Assembly (NCBI GenBank): GCA_029194665.1
Contig: JARFXO010000001.1
Coordinates: 682,001 to 746,000, forward strand
Direction: 5' to 3'
From: Nitrospira sp.
GTDB taxonomy: Bacteria; Nitrospirota; Nitrospiria; Nitrospirales; Nitrospiraceae
DNA: 64,000 nt
In this document: positions 9,724 through 17,524 of the stretch, piece by piece
How positions within the stretch are numbered: position 1 is the first letter of the stretch
Layout of the letters: each line of letters opens with the position of its first letter
The notes under the pieces: model-generated
The model's database searches: none
What the model was told of the DNA's origin: nothing
The model's input: only the letters and a program-made list of their open reading frames with translations
Position numbers and translations under genes: made by a program

Positions 9724-10285
9724 GAGGCTGGTCGGCATCTGTTATGCCTTATGCATCGGCTCCCAGAAAAGCGCGACGTGGCTCTTGACAAGATCTCCTA
9801 ATGGGCGTAGGGAGAGAAGCCTGCGGCCCATCTATCAATCGAAGGTCGAGAGATCGGGTAGTACGCGCGGCTGCCATCCAGGTCTCTCGGTAACTTCATC
9901 GCGAGAGGAGGGTGGAGATGGACGACACGACGCCACCTGGCCCATCAGGCCCACCGGTGCAAGGGTGGGTTTCTTGTCGGTCATGCTGACCAGTTCTCCG
10001 CCGGCTGTGCCGGATCGGCACGGAGAGCCCTCATAATGCAGGGTGAAAGCCATTCTTGAGCGGAGAAACCATCGGTAGCAAGAGGAACACAGGCACCCGG
10101 GATTGACGAGGTCTCCCCCGACTGGAAACCGTGGACCACCGGAAGTATCGCGTGGGTCTTGAGGGCCGCGACAACAGACATACTAGAAATATTTGCGGCG
10201 TCCTAAGCGCCAAATCGCGGGCGACCCCCCACCGTAGTGCAAGGTCGCCCGCGCTGTTTCTAAATCCTTCCCTCTTTGTCCCTGT
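9724..10285. other. gene-poor intergenic stretch
   Basis: About 560 bases between the convergent FGE-domain and glycerophosphodiesterase genes. Several short frames exist on the minus strand but none has a convincing start, ribosome site or recognisable protein. Near its right end there is a clear hairpin (listed separately). It may contain decayed coding sequence. Confidence 0.4.
10217..10252. terminator. GC-rich hairpin with T-rich tail
   Basis: A perfect 10-base-pair stem, GCGGGCGACC pairing with GGTCGCCCGC, with a 16-base loop. On the plus strand it is followed by a pyrimidine-rich tail (GCTGTTTCTAAATCC). It lies downstream of the minus-strand glycerophosphodiesterase gene. Confidence 0.6.
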
Positions 10286-10975
10286 TCAAATGCGATCCGG
10301 GAAGTTCGAAATAATCCCATCCACGCCGAGCGTTTTCATCTCCTTGATCTTGGCAGGCTTATTGACGGTGTAGACGAACACAGTCAGCCCCGCCTTGTGG
10401 AAGGCCTTCACCCGACGTTTCGTAACAGTATTGAAACGGAGGCCTACGTGCGTGGCTTGCAGCCTGATGGCTTGTGCGACAGGGGCTTTGGAAAACCACT
10501 TGAAGAGGACCAACGTGTCGGCCTGCGGATCAATGTTTCGTACCTGTTGAAGTTCATCATGCAGGAATGAGGCATAGATAACCGAGCGGTCCTGGCCACT
10601 GGCGCGGACCATGGCACAGACATCATTGGCTAACCCTTTGGTCTTCAGCTCCAGAATCAATCCAATTCGTCCCTTGGCGGCCCTGAGAGCTTCCTCCAGC
10701 AGCGGAACCATCTGACCGTTACCGGCATCCAGCTTTCGAATATCTGAAAGAGTCAGGTCAGAAACCCGCCCGCGACCGTTCGTCGTGCGGTCTACCCGCT
10801 CGTCATGCAGGAGGACCAGTTCATCGTCGGAAGTTCGTTGGATATCCACTTCAGTAAAGGCGCATCGGAGTGCAATCGCTTGCTCGATGGAGGCCAGTGT
10901 ATTTTCCGCTGCATACCCGCAGGCGCCGCGGTGGCCGATGCGGAGAATCTTTTGGTTGGGGCTTTCATTTGCCAT
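10286..10975 (-). CDS. glycerophosphodiester phosphodiesterase
   Basis: A 229-residue cytoplasmic GDPD-family protein, a TIM barrel that hydrolyses glycerophosphodiesters to glycerol 3-phosphate and an alcohol. The catalytic HRG (His15-Arg16) with AENTLASI follows the start. The metal ligands in EVDIQRTSDDELVLLHDE and the second catalytic histidine in LLHDE are present. No signal peptide is seen, so it is probably a cytoplasmic UgpQ-like enzyme. Its start codon overlaps or abuts that of the divergent ParB-like gene. Confidence 0.92.
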   Translation of the reverse strand: MANESPNQKILRIGHRGACGYAAENTLASIEQAIALRCAFTEVDIQRTSDDELVLLHDERVDRTTNGRGRVSDLTLSDIRKLDAGNGQMVPLLEEALRAAKGRIGLILELKTKGLANDVCAMVRASGQDRSVIYASFLHDELQQVRNIDPQADTLVLFKWFSKAPVAQAIRLQATHVGLRFNTVTKRRVKAFHKAGLTVFVYTVNKPAKIKEMKTLGVDGIISNFPDRI

Positions 10976-11996
10976 GGCTCTGTCCTACCATATCGCGGTG
11001 GCCAAACAGAAAGCGAAAAAACCGCCGCTACCCAAAGGGGTGAGACGGCGTCGGAAGCCGACCGGGGCTTCAACCGGTTTGGCGGCCGGGGAGCTCCAAG
11101 CGGCTGCACCGCCTGGGACAGTGGCCGAGTTGCATCAGGCGGTCGAACAGGATAGCGGGAAGGTCCTCTCGATCTATCGCGAACCTTACGGAGGACATTG
11201 GTTGGTGCTTGCCGCCTTGCCGATCGAGCTGGTCGAGCCGACACCCTATCAACGCAATATCTCTGACATGCATGTTCGCAAGTTGGAAGCGGTCATCGGA
11301 AAAATCGGTCGCTTTCTCGACCCCATCATCACCGTGAGAATCGCAAAACCCGATCATGAAGCGAAGTACTGGACACCGAACGGCAACCATCGTCTGTCCG
11401 CCATGAGGACCCTGGGGGCGAAGAGCATCATCGCGATCGTGGTTCCAGAAGCGGCTGCCGCCTATCAGATTCTCGCGCTGAATACGGAGAAAGCGCACAA
11501 CCTGCGCGAAAAGGCGCTGGAAGTGATCCGGATGTACCGGGAGTTGGCACAACTCGATCACGCAACGGAAGATGCCTATGTCTTGGAGTTCGAGGAGCCG
11601 GCGCTGATTACGCTGGGGCTCTGTTACGAAGAACGGCCTCGCTTCAGTGGCGGCGCCTACCATCCGGTGCTGAAGCGGGTGGATGAATTTCAGAAGGAAC
11701 GGCTGCAGGCAGCTTTGAGCCTTCGCCAGCAGCGGGCGAAGACCGTCCTGGCGCTGGATGATCTCATCGTCAAACAAGTCGAGGCCCTCAAAGCCAAGGG
11801 GCTGACCAGTCCCTATCTCAAAAGCTTCGTCGTGGCCCGGGTGAATCCCATTCGCTTTCGTCCCAAAGATGCGCCGCCCTTGTCGTTCGACGACGCGCTC
11901 GATCGCATGACCCAGGCTGCGCAGAAGTTCAATCCGGATAAAATCAAGATGGACGATCTGGCGAAGTCAGGCGGCGCGCCGGACGAGAGTGAGTAG
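10974..11996 (+). CDS. ParB/sulfiredoxin-fold nuclease-like protein
   Basis: A protein of about 340 residues with a basic N-terminus rich in lysine, then a ParB-like domain. It shows the pattern PIELVEPTPYQRN ... PIITVRI ... WTPNGNHRLSAMRTLGAKSI. The GNHRL segment corresponds to the phosphate-binding GxxRxxA box of ParB-fold proteins. The C-terminal half is helical and unassigned. The start is uncertain: ATG 10974 overlaps the start of the divergent gene, and GTG 10998 gives MAKQKAKK-like N-terminus and avoids the overlap. It stands alone, not near a parA, so it is unlikely to be the chromosome-partition ParB. Its role is unknown. Confidence 0.75.
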   Translation: MALSYHIAVAKQKAKKPPLPKGVRRRRKPTGASTGLAAGELQAAAPPGTVAELHQAVEQDSGKVLSIYREPYGGHWLVLAALPIELVEPTPYQRNISDMHVRKLEAVIGKIGRFLDPIITVRIAKPDHEAKYWTPNGNHRLSAMRTLGAKSIIAIVVPEAAAAYQILALNTEKAHNLREKALEVIRMYRELAQLDHATEDAYVLEFEEPALITLGLCYEERPRFSGGAYHPVLKRVDEFQKERLQAALSLRQQRAKTVLALDDLIVKQVEALKAKGLTSPYLKSFVVARVNPIRFRPKDAPPLSFDDALDRMTQAAQKFNPDKIKMDDLAKSGGAPDESE

Positions 11997-12463
11997 GGCT
12001 ACCGATCAGAAACACCGGCAGAAGGCCCGGTATCCTAGGTCGTTGCTGGTGAAAACTCCCATCACGTACCCTGATGCTGGTACTGTGGCTGATCACCATT
12101 CCTGAGGCTTATGGAATGTCCCCTTCGAATCAACCATGCTATATTTTGTACCACTTATCCCCCCTGAGCCTTCGGGCCAGGGTGCGAGGCCAGTTTCCGC
12201 AAGGGGCTGGCCTCAGTGTTTTTACCCTCTTTTAACCAAATCCAGCCATTTTTCCTGTAGGCTCCAGAACGGTGGAGCGTTATCAATCTCGTCCATCATA
12301 GCGCAGCCGGTGTCCGCCACGAAGGTCCAGATCCGATTTCGTCTCATTCAATGAGCGCGGTTCATGGATTCCTCGCTAGACTCACTTACGTAGCTGGATT
12401 ATACTCCTTGCGAATTTGGAATCGTCACACAATCGATTCGTGCCTATTCTCTTAGGCGCTGCG
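11997..12463. other. intergenic region with a stem-loop
   Basis: About 470 bases without a supportable gene. It contains one strong hairpin (12186-12214) and AT-richer sequence before the next gene. The run of structured G/C segments around 12160-12215 could be a terminator or a small structured RNA. I could not match it to a known riboswitch. Confidence 0.4.
12186..12223 (+). terminator. intrinsic terminator candidate
   Basis: Perfect 8-base-pair stem (GAGGCCAG pairing with CTGGCCTC), 13-base loop, then AGTGTTTTT. This is a classical Rho-independent layout on the plus strand. It lies about 190 bases after the ParB-like gene, which is far for that gene's terminator, so it could end a separate short transcript. 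Confidence 0.6.
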
Positions 12464-13210
12464 ATGACTCGCATAGTCCTGCGGAATATCCTCGTGCTGG
12501 CCTGGCTGATGGCCCCCCTGCCTCTTTGGGCCGATGCCAACCTGGAGTACCAAGACCGTGGCGACCGCTCCGAGGGACAAAAACCAAAGCCGGTCTCAGG
12601 CTATGACATCGAAGTCATTTCCGTTCTGGCCGACTACCAGGAGCCCGCAACGCAACTGCCCGATCAACTCCGGATCGGATTCTATCTCCGGAGCCAGACG
12701 CCAGTTCATCTCACCGTTCGGGAGCTGGATTATCGGCTCTACTATTGGCTCGACAAGGTAAAACCAGCGAAAGGATGGCAAGCCAAGTCGATCAATGAGT
12801 TCACCTGGCCGACAGGGGCGGTGCTGCGACAGTTGGATCAAAAGCTCAACCCCTATGAGTTGGGCGTATTGATACGCCTCGGAAAGGGAACACCGACCGA
12901 CAACGAAGAGATCGCCCCGGCGATCTTCTATCATGTACAGCCTCCCGACAAGATCGGCGGGTACCTGTTCACCATGAAGACCAACGGGGATGCGCGGCTT
13001 TCCTGCAAGGTCTTTCGAGGCAGAGAGCAGGCCGAGCTCATGACGCAAGTGTTCCGCAGACTTCCCGGAGGGCGGCCGTTCACCGTACGGTGGGACGCGG
13101 GAGGCGTGCCGGAAGGCCAGTATTCTCTCGTCTGCGACGGCTATTTTCTCGATACCAACCAGCCTCTACGACAAACCGTGTGGTTCTTTCACAAGCCGAC
13201 TGTGCGGTAG
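12464..13210 (+). CDS. secreted protein of unknown function
   Basis: A 248-residue protein. The start at ATG 12464 (MTRIVLRNILVLAWL) gives a normal signal peptide likely cut after LWADA. The mature part is beta-rich (DYRLYYWLDKVKPAKGW, PFTVRWDAGGVPEGQYSLVCDG). The last segment resembles an immunoglobulin-like fold. No enzyme motif is visible. It precedes the TIR cluster but is separated from it by a palindromic repeat element, so a link is uncertain. Confidence 0.65.
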   Translation: MTRIVLRNILVLAWLMAPLPLWADANLEYQDRGDRSEGQKPKPVSGYDIEVISVLADYQEPATQLPDQLRIGFYLRSQTPVHLTVRELDYRLYYWLDKVKPAKGWQAKSINEFTWPTGAVLRQLDQKLNPYELGVLIRLGKGTPTDNEEIAPAIFYHVQPPDKIGGYLFTMKTNGDARLSCKVFRGREQAELMTQVFRRLPGGRPFTVRWDAGGVPEGQYSLVCDGYFLDTNQPLRQTVWFFHKPTVR

Positions 13211-13254
13211 CGGGCGATGCAGGCCTAGTGTTGTGTCCCAGAAGTTCTTATTGG

Positions 13255-13382
13255 CGTCCGTTCGCCCTGAGCTCGTCGAAGGGTGTGCGGTTTCAGGCAG
13301 TTCCGTTCATGCGGTTCGACCGAGCTCACCGCAGGGTTCGACTGGCCTGCCCTGAGCTGGGCGAAGGGCTCACCACGAACGT
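13255..13382. repeat. pair of REP-like palindromic repeats
   Basis: Two related copies of the motif CCCTGAGCtnGnCGAAGGG occur at about 13265-13283 and 13350-13368, flanked by CGTTCG and CACGAACG. This is the palindromic type of extragenic repeat seen in many environmental proteobacteria and Nitrospira. It sits directly upstream of the first TIR gene and could form a hairpin in the leader. Confidence 0.6.
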
Positions 13383-13411
13383 ATTGCGGGATGCAATCGT
13401 AGGTAGCGGCC

Positions 13412-15052
13412 ATGAGCGACATCTTCATCAGCTACTCCAGCAAAGATCGCCCCTGGGTCGAACGATTCGCGAAGACATTAGAGGCGCACGGCTGGTCGGT
13501 CTGGTGGGATCGCAACATACCCACCGGTGGATCCTTCAACGCTGTGATCAGACGGGAGCTTGGGACCGCCAAATGCGCGATCGTCGTGTGGTCTGAACAG
13601 TCCGTCGAGTCCGAGTGGGTCCAAGCGGAAGCTGCCGAAGCTAAGAAACAAGACAAGTATCTCCCCGTCAAGATTAATCAGAGTGATATTCCACTTGGCT
13701 TTACCCAGCGGACCTTTCAATCCCTGGTGGATTGGGAAGCCGGCGTCGAGCATGCCGGGTTCTCCCAGTTGCTCAAGGATATTGAACGACTCGTCAAGCG
13801 TCCACCGACGCAAGTTGAGTTCGGCCCTACGCCTTGGTGGAAACGCGTTCATCCCATCTGGCTTGTTGGTTCCCCGGCCATCATGGCGGCAGTGGTCGTG
13901 GTCGGACTGATGCTGTGGCCTGTGTCTGCGCATGTCCGAATAGACCTCACAACGGAGCGCATCGAGTTCGAGGTCGGTGCCAAGGAATCACAGGATTCCT
14001 TTACGCTTGCGGGGATGGTTGCGGACTCAGTCGGGATCGAGAACTTCGAGGCGATCACGTTTGCGCCTTCAACGGTTGAGGTGGCGGACCCCTCTCAATA
14101 TCAATTTGAGGAAGATACATATCCGGACAAAGCGTGGCGACAGCTGGCCCTCGCCGATTCCGAAGTCGCAATAGTTGCGAATCATCAGGCACGACGTTCA
14201 CGAGTGGTGCTTGAAGAAACAAGCGCCAGCAAACGAGAGCCGGTTAAGCTGGATTCCATCGAGGTGAAGTCAAAGTCGCGAGTCTCACTCGAAACGCGAG
14301 AGAAGGAAAAGAGAGAGAAAAAAGAGGAGAGAGACAAAAAGGATACGAAGGTGAAGACTGAGAAGAGAGAGGGTGTCACGATCAGAGTCGCTGGGCAGAA
14401 CGAGTCCATCCTGCGTCCAGGCCGACAGTTCACCTTCATCGCAGATCATGTGGAGATACACGGACTCAAAGGCTTGCCCTTTAATCAAGATGATGAGTTG
14501 ACCTATCGTATCACGTTGCCGGACCAGCGATCTCGCGTCATGGTCAAGGCGGGGTCAGATGAACTGGTCTTATTACCGACATTCGCGTTAGGGCAATCGG
14601 CGCACCAGGTGTTTGGAGGTATCCCTGTTACCACGGTCGATTTCACCCGACAAGCCAGCGAGGCCGACGGTGGTAGGCAAACTCTCGTCAAAGGTGGCGC
14701 GCGGATCAGCGCGTTGACCGGCGATGGGACGATTACCTTTCCAGGTTACGAACATCTCCTTGGTACGGTCTCGATTAAGCAGGACGAAGCCGTTGGATTG
14801 GAGCATCTCGACGGATTCACCATTCAGGAGCTCAGCCTGACGGCCAATGAGACCGGTATGCGTCTAGTGGGTGAAGGCATGGCCAAGGAGATCCGCACGA
14901 GGTCCGGCCAGGTTCCGATCCAGAAGCACAGCCTGACCGCACTGGACGCCTTATGGCATAATGCGCGGCTCGCGGTGTTTCTGACGATTATTGTCACGGT
15001 GTTTACGACCAGTCTCGGGGCCTATCGGCTGTGGAAGGAGTTTAAGCGATGA
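13412..15052 (+). CDS. TIR-domain protein with two membrane spans
   Basis: A 546-residue protein. Residues 1-130 are a TIR domain (DIFISYSSKD at 3-12, GWSVWWDRNIPTG at 27-39, SEWVQAE with Glu73). Glu73 is at the position of the catalytic glutamate in NAD-cleaving TIR proteins. Residues 149-169 form a membrane span. A highly charged segment rich in Lys/Glu/Arg lies at about residues 290-325. The long region 170-520 is otherwise beta-rich and unknown, and a second span at about 518-535 ends in a basic tail. It overlaps the next gene by 4 bases (ATGA), so the two are translationally coupled. It has no nucleotide-binding domain of its own. Confidence 0.88.
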   Translation: MSDIFISYSSKDRPWVERFAKTLEAHGWSVWWDRNIPTGGSFNAVIRRELGTAKCAIVVWSEQSVESEWVQAEAAEAKKQDKYLPVKINQSDIPLGFTQRTFQSLVDWEAGVEHAGFSQLLKDIERLVKRPPTQVEFGPTPWWKRVHPIWLVGSPAIMAAVVVVGLMLWPVSAHVRIDLTTERIEFEVGAKESQDSFTLAGMVADSVGIENFEAITFAPSTVEVADPSQYQFEEDTYPDKAWRQLALADSEVAIVANHQARRSRVVLEETSASKREPVKLDSIEVKSKSRVSLETREKEKREKKEERDKKDTKVKTEKREGVTIRVAGQNESILRPGRQFTFIADHVEIHGLKGLPFNQDDELTYRITLPDQRSRVMVKAGSDELVLLPTFALGQSAHQVFGGIPVTTVDFTRQASEADGGRQTLVKGGARISALTGDGTITFPGYEHLLGTVSIKQDEAVGLEHLDGFTIQELSLTANETGMRLVGEGMAKEIRTRSGQVPIQKHSLTALDALWHNARLAVFLTIIVTVFTTSLGAYRLWKEFKR

Positions 15053-16518
15053 TGGTCCGTGCAGTGTTCGCAGCATGTATCGTGCTCATCGGGTTCACTC
15101 ATGTGGAGTTGGTTAGTGCGGAGGATATCGCGCGGCTCCAGGCTGGGGTGGTCAAGGTTACTGCCAAACCACCACAAGGAACGACAAACGTCGGCACTGG
15201 GTTCATTGTTCGTGTGGACAAGGATGCGGCCTATATCGTGACGGCGGCTCATGTGGTGGCCGGAGACCAACAACCCAAAGTGGAATTCTTCACCAAGCGA
15301 AACATGCCGGTGATGGCTGAGGTGCTGGGGTTGGAAGGTGATGATGAGGTGAGAGGCTTGGCGTTGTTGGTCGTAAAGGGAGCGGAGAATATTCCGAAAG
15401 GTCTTACCTCGTTGTCGCTTGTCGGAGCTGCGCGACTGACGGGCGGCGAAGATATCCTGGTGATTGGCTTCCCTCGCAATGCTGGGCCTTGGGCGATCGT
15501 GAAAGGCAATATCTCATCGCGGCAAGGGCGAGACATCTTCTTTTCTCCTTCCGTCGAGTCAGGCCATTCCGGTGGGCCGATCTTTCAAGGCGGGAAGGTT
15601 GTTGGTGTCGTCGGTTCGGGAGGCCAGTCAGTTGGGCGAGGGGTTACTGTCGGAAGTGTCGAGGATTATCTTGAGGGCTTTGGGATCACAGCGCAAGAAA
15701 GCGCAGGCAGCTCGTCCGCATCCACGACTCCTGCACCCTCACCACCACCGCCCGCAGCCACGGCCAAACCGGAGGTACAGTCCATAACACTGGCACGCGA
15801 GATCACCGGCAAGGACGGTGCGCCGATGGTGCTCATTCCGGCTGGGGAATTCTGGATGGGCTCACCGGACAGCGAAGGGAGGAAAGACGAACACCCGCGT
15901 CATCAGATCTATCTGGACGGGTTTTACATGGACAAGTTCGAAGTGACGGTTGCGAGATATACCGAATTCGTGCGGGCGAAGAACAGGCCGAAACCTGGCT
16001 ATTGGGATCAGGTGGACAGCAGCAAGCATTGGAATCTTCCGGTCGTGGGGGTCAATTGGGATGATGCAAAAGCCTATTGCGAGTGGGCTGGGAAACGATT
16101 ACCTACAGAGGCGGAGTGGGAGAAGGCTGCTCGGGGAACGGATGGACGAACATACTCATGGGGTAATGAAGGACCGACAGCAAGGTTGGCCAACTTTGCG
16201 AAAGGTCTCACGACGCGCGCCTATAAGGAAGGCCTTGCACCGGTTGACAGCTACGAAGCGGGCAACAGTCCGTATGGACTCCACCATATGGCTGGCAACG
16301 TCTGGGAGTGGACGGCGGACTGGTATGACGAGACCTATTACATCAAGAGTCCGGCACGCAATCCGACCGGGCCTGCGAGCGGCCTATTTCGTGTGGTCCG
16401 CGGTGGGTCCTGGAGCTATGAACCGGACGTCCTACGGTCCGCCTACCGGCACAAGGATTTACCGACGAGCCGGTCCGACTCTATCGGGTTCCGGTGCGCC
16501 CAGGACGTTCCGAAGTAA
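15049..16518 (+). CDS. secreted trypsin-like protease / FGE-domain fusion
   Basis: A 489-residue protein. It has a signal peptide (1-24), a chymotrypsin-fold protease domain (about 26-210), a Ser/Pro/Ala-rich linker (218-245) and an FGE/SUMF1 domain (255-487). Protease His68 (VTAAHVV) and Ser174 (SGHSGGP) are present. Where most HtrA-like proteases have Asp in DLALL, this one has Gly103 (RGLALL), so the third triad residue is missing or moved. The FGE domain lacks the two copper cysteines after RGGSW. Its start overlaps the TIR gene stop by 4 bases, which ties protease/FGE and TIR into one functional unit. Confidence 0.87.
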   Translation: MMVRAVFAACIVLIGFTHVELVSAEDIARLQAGVVKVTAKPPQGTTNVGTGFIVRVDKDAAYIVTAAHVVAGDQQPKVEFFTKRNMPVMAEVLGLEGDDEVRGLALLVVKGAENIPKGLTSLSLVGAARLTGGEDILVIGFPRNAGPWAIVKGNISSRQGRDIFFSPSVESGHSGGPIFQGGKVVGVVGSGGQSVGRGVTVGSVEDYLEGFGITAQESAGSSSASTTPAPSPPPPAATAKPEVQSITLAREITGKDGAPMVLIPAGEFWMGSPDSEGRKDEHPRHQIYLDGFYMDKFEVTVARYTEFVRAKNRPKPGYWDQVDSSKHWNLPVVGVNWDDAKAYCEWAGKRLPTEAEWEKAARGTDGRTYSWGNEGPTARLANFAKGLTTRAYKEGLAPVDSYEAGNSPYGLHHMAGNVWEWTADWYDETYYIKSPARNPTGPASGLFRVVRGGSWSYEPDVLRSAYRHKDLPTSRSDSIGFRCAQDVPK

Positions 16519-16736
16519 CCTTTACACTTTGACTCTATTTCCTTTTCTCCGGTCTTCGCTCTTGGTTTCTCGGCACGAGACATTGAGTGTCAGTCGAGAA
16601 TTCTCATGACGGGGGAAGAGACCGGTAGCCTTCCAGTCGCCGTCACGAAAGCTAAGATCCAGGGCTCTTTTCATCGGCCGGGCGGAGAATTGCAAGGATG
16701 AATAGGCTGATCTATTCTCGATATGGTATCTGATTA

Positions 16737-17048
16737 ATGAGTGATATCCTTGTTCGCATCAAGCGCGCTGTGTTGGCGGGGCATTATGTGTTCAGCGAAA
16801 AAGCGCGTTTGGAGATGGAAGCGGACTGTCTCACTGAGCTGGATATTGCCGAATCAATTCTCAATGCTGTGGCCATCACAAAAACGATTCGTTCGACTAA
16901 TCCGTTTCGGCAGAGCAAAAGGGAACGTCTCTAAATTATTCACAGCACAAACCTGACTGGATTTCCCATTTAGACGAAGGGTAGACTGGTCTTCGAAGCC
17001 GGCGTCGAAACCTACTACTTTCTGATCTCTTCGAAGCGAAGTTTGTAG
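16737..17048 (+). pseudogene. DUF4258 toxin-like gene with two nonsense mutations
   Basis: The reading frame continues for 103 codons but is broken by TAA at 16932-16934 and TAG at 16974-16976. Reading through gives RERL*IIHSTNLTGFPI*TKGRLVF and then ETYYFLISSKRSL. In DUF4258 proteins both stops fall where tyrosine (TAC/TAT) is expected, so each is a single-base change. DUF4258 is a RelE/ParE-like toxin family. The next gene is a YgiT-type zinc-finger antitoxin, the usual partner. The toxin seems inactivated while the antitoxin survives. Confidence 0.75.
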
Positions 17049-17067
17049 GGAGGCCACGGTCGTTTCA

Positions 17068-17277
17068 ATGCTCAAGATCACCAAGTGTCCTCGTTGTGGC
17101 AGTGCCAAAATAAAGCGAGTCAAGCGGAATTGGACCGGCCACTTCCAGGGGCAGGTCTATACGGTGCCTGGGCTGGAGCTTTATGAGTGTCCCACATGCG
17201 GTGAGAAAATCTACGATCGCCAAGCCATGCAAAAAATTGAGGCTCACTCTCCAGCCTTCGTGAAAATTCAGGCGTAG
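17068..17277 (+). CDS. YgiT-type zinc-finger antitoxin
   Basis: A 69-residue protein with two CxxC pairs, CPRC at residues 7-10 and CPTCGEKIYD at about 42-51. This is the YgiT/MqsA N-terminal zinc-finger type found as antitoxin beside DUF4258 toxins. It lacks the longer C-terminal HTH of MqsA. It follows the broken toxin by 19 bases on the same strand. It may now be an orphan antitoxin kept by chance or still acting on another toxin. Confidence 0.8.
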   Translation: MLKITKCPRCGSAKIKRVKRNWTGHFQGQVYTVPGLELYECPTCGEKIYDRQAMQKIEAHSPAFVKIQA

Positions 17278-17351
17278 TGTCCGGATGGCCAGGCTCGCGT
17301 CCTTGATCTGTGACTCCACGCTTCCGTCCAATCGTACTGCGGTAGATTCGT

Positions 17352-17522
17352 TCATCGTTGGGTAACTTTTGGGGTTGGCGCGAGTGCCATGTCGCCGGAA
17401 AGGTCGGCGTTGTCGTTGAGCAGGTTGGAGAGGGCAGGCCGGGAAACGCCAAGCGCCTCGGCGGCCACTTTGACCGAAAGTCCGTTCGGCGCAATGATCT
17501 CCCTCAGTGACCGTACGTGATC
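17352..17522 (-). pseudogene. HigA-type antitoxin fragment
   Basis: An uninterrupted minus-strand frame of 56 codons with no start codon reads VRSLREIIAPNGLSVKVAAE and then ALGVSRPALSNLLNDNADLS. This is the helix-turn-helix core of HigA/VapI antitoxins. It begins right after an in-frame TAG and ends at TGA soon after the HTH, so both the N-terminal start and the C-terminal end of the family are missing. It overlaps the region just before the next protease gene. With the DUF4258/YgiT pair it marks a toxin-antitoxin graveyard. Confidence 0.6.
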
Positions 17523-17524
17523 CT

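Noticed and set aside
10974-11996. Chromosome partition ParB
   Set aside because: There is no parA beside it and no visible parS site (TGTTTCACGTGAAACA-type). The ParB fold is present, but the context argues against segregation.
16932-16976. Programmed readthrough or recoded stops in the DUF4258 gene
   Set aside because: The two stops are different codons (TAA and TAG) and both align with Tyr positions, as expected for two independent point mutations. No structured element for recoding is seen.
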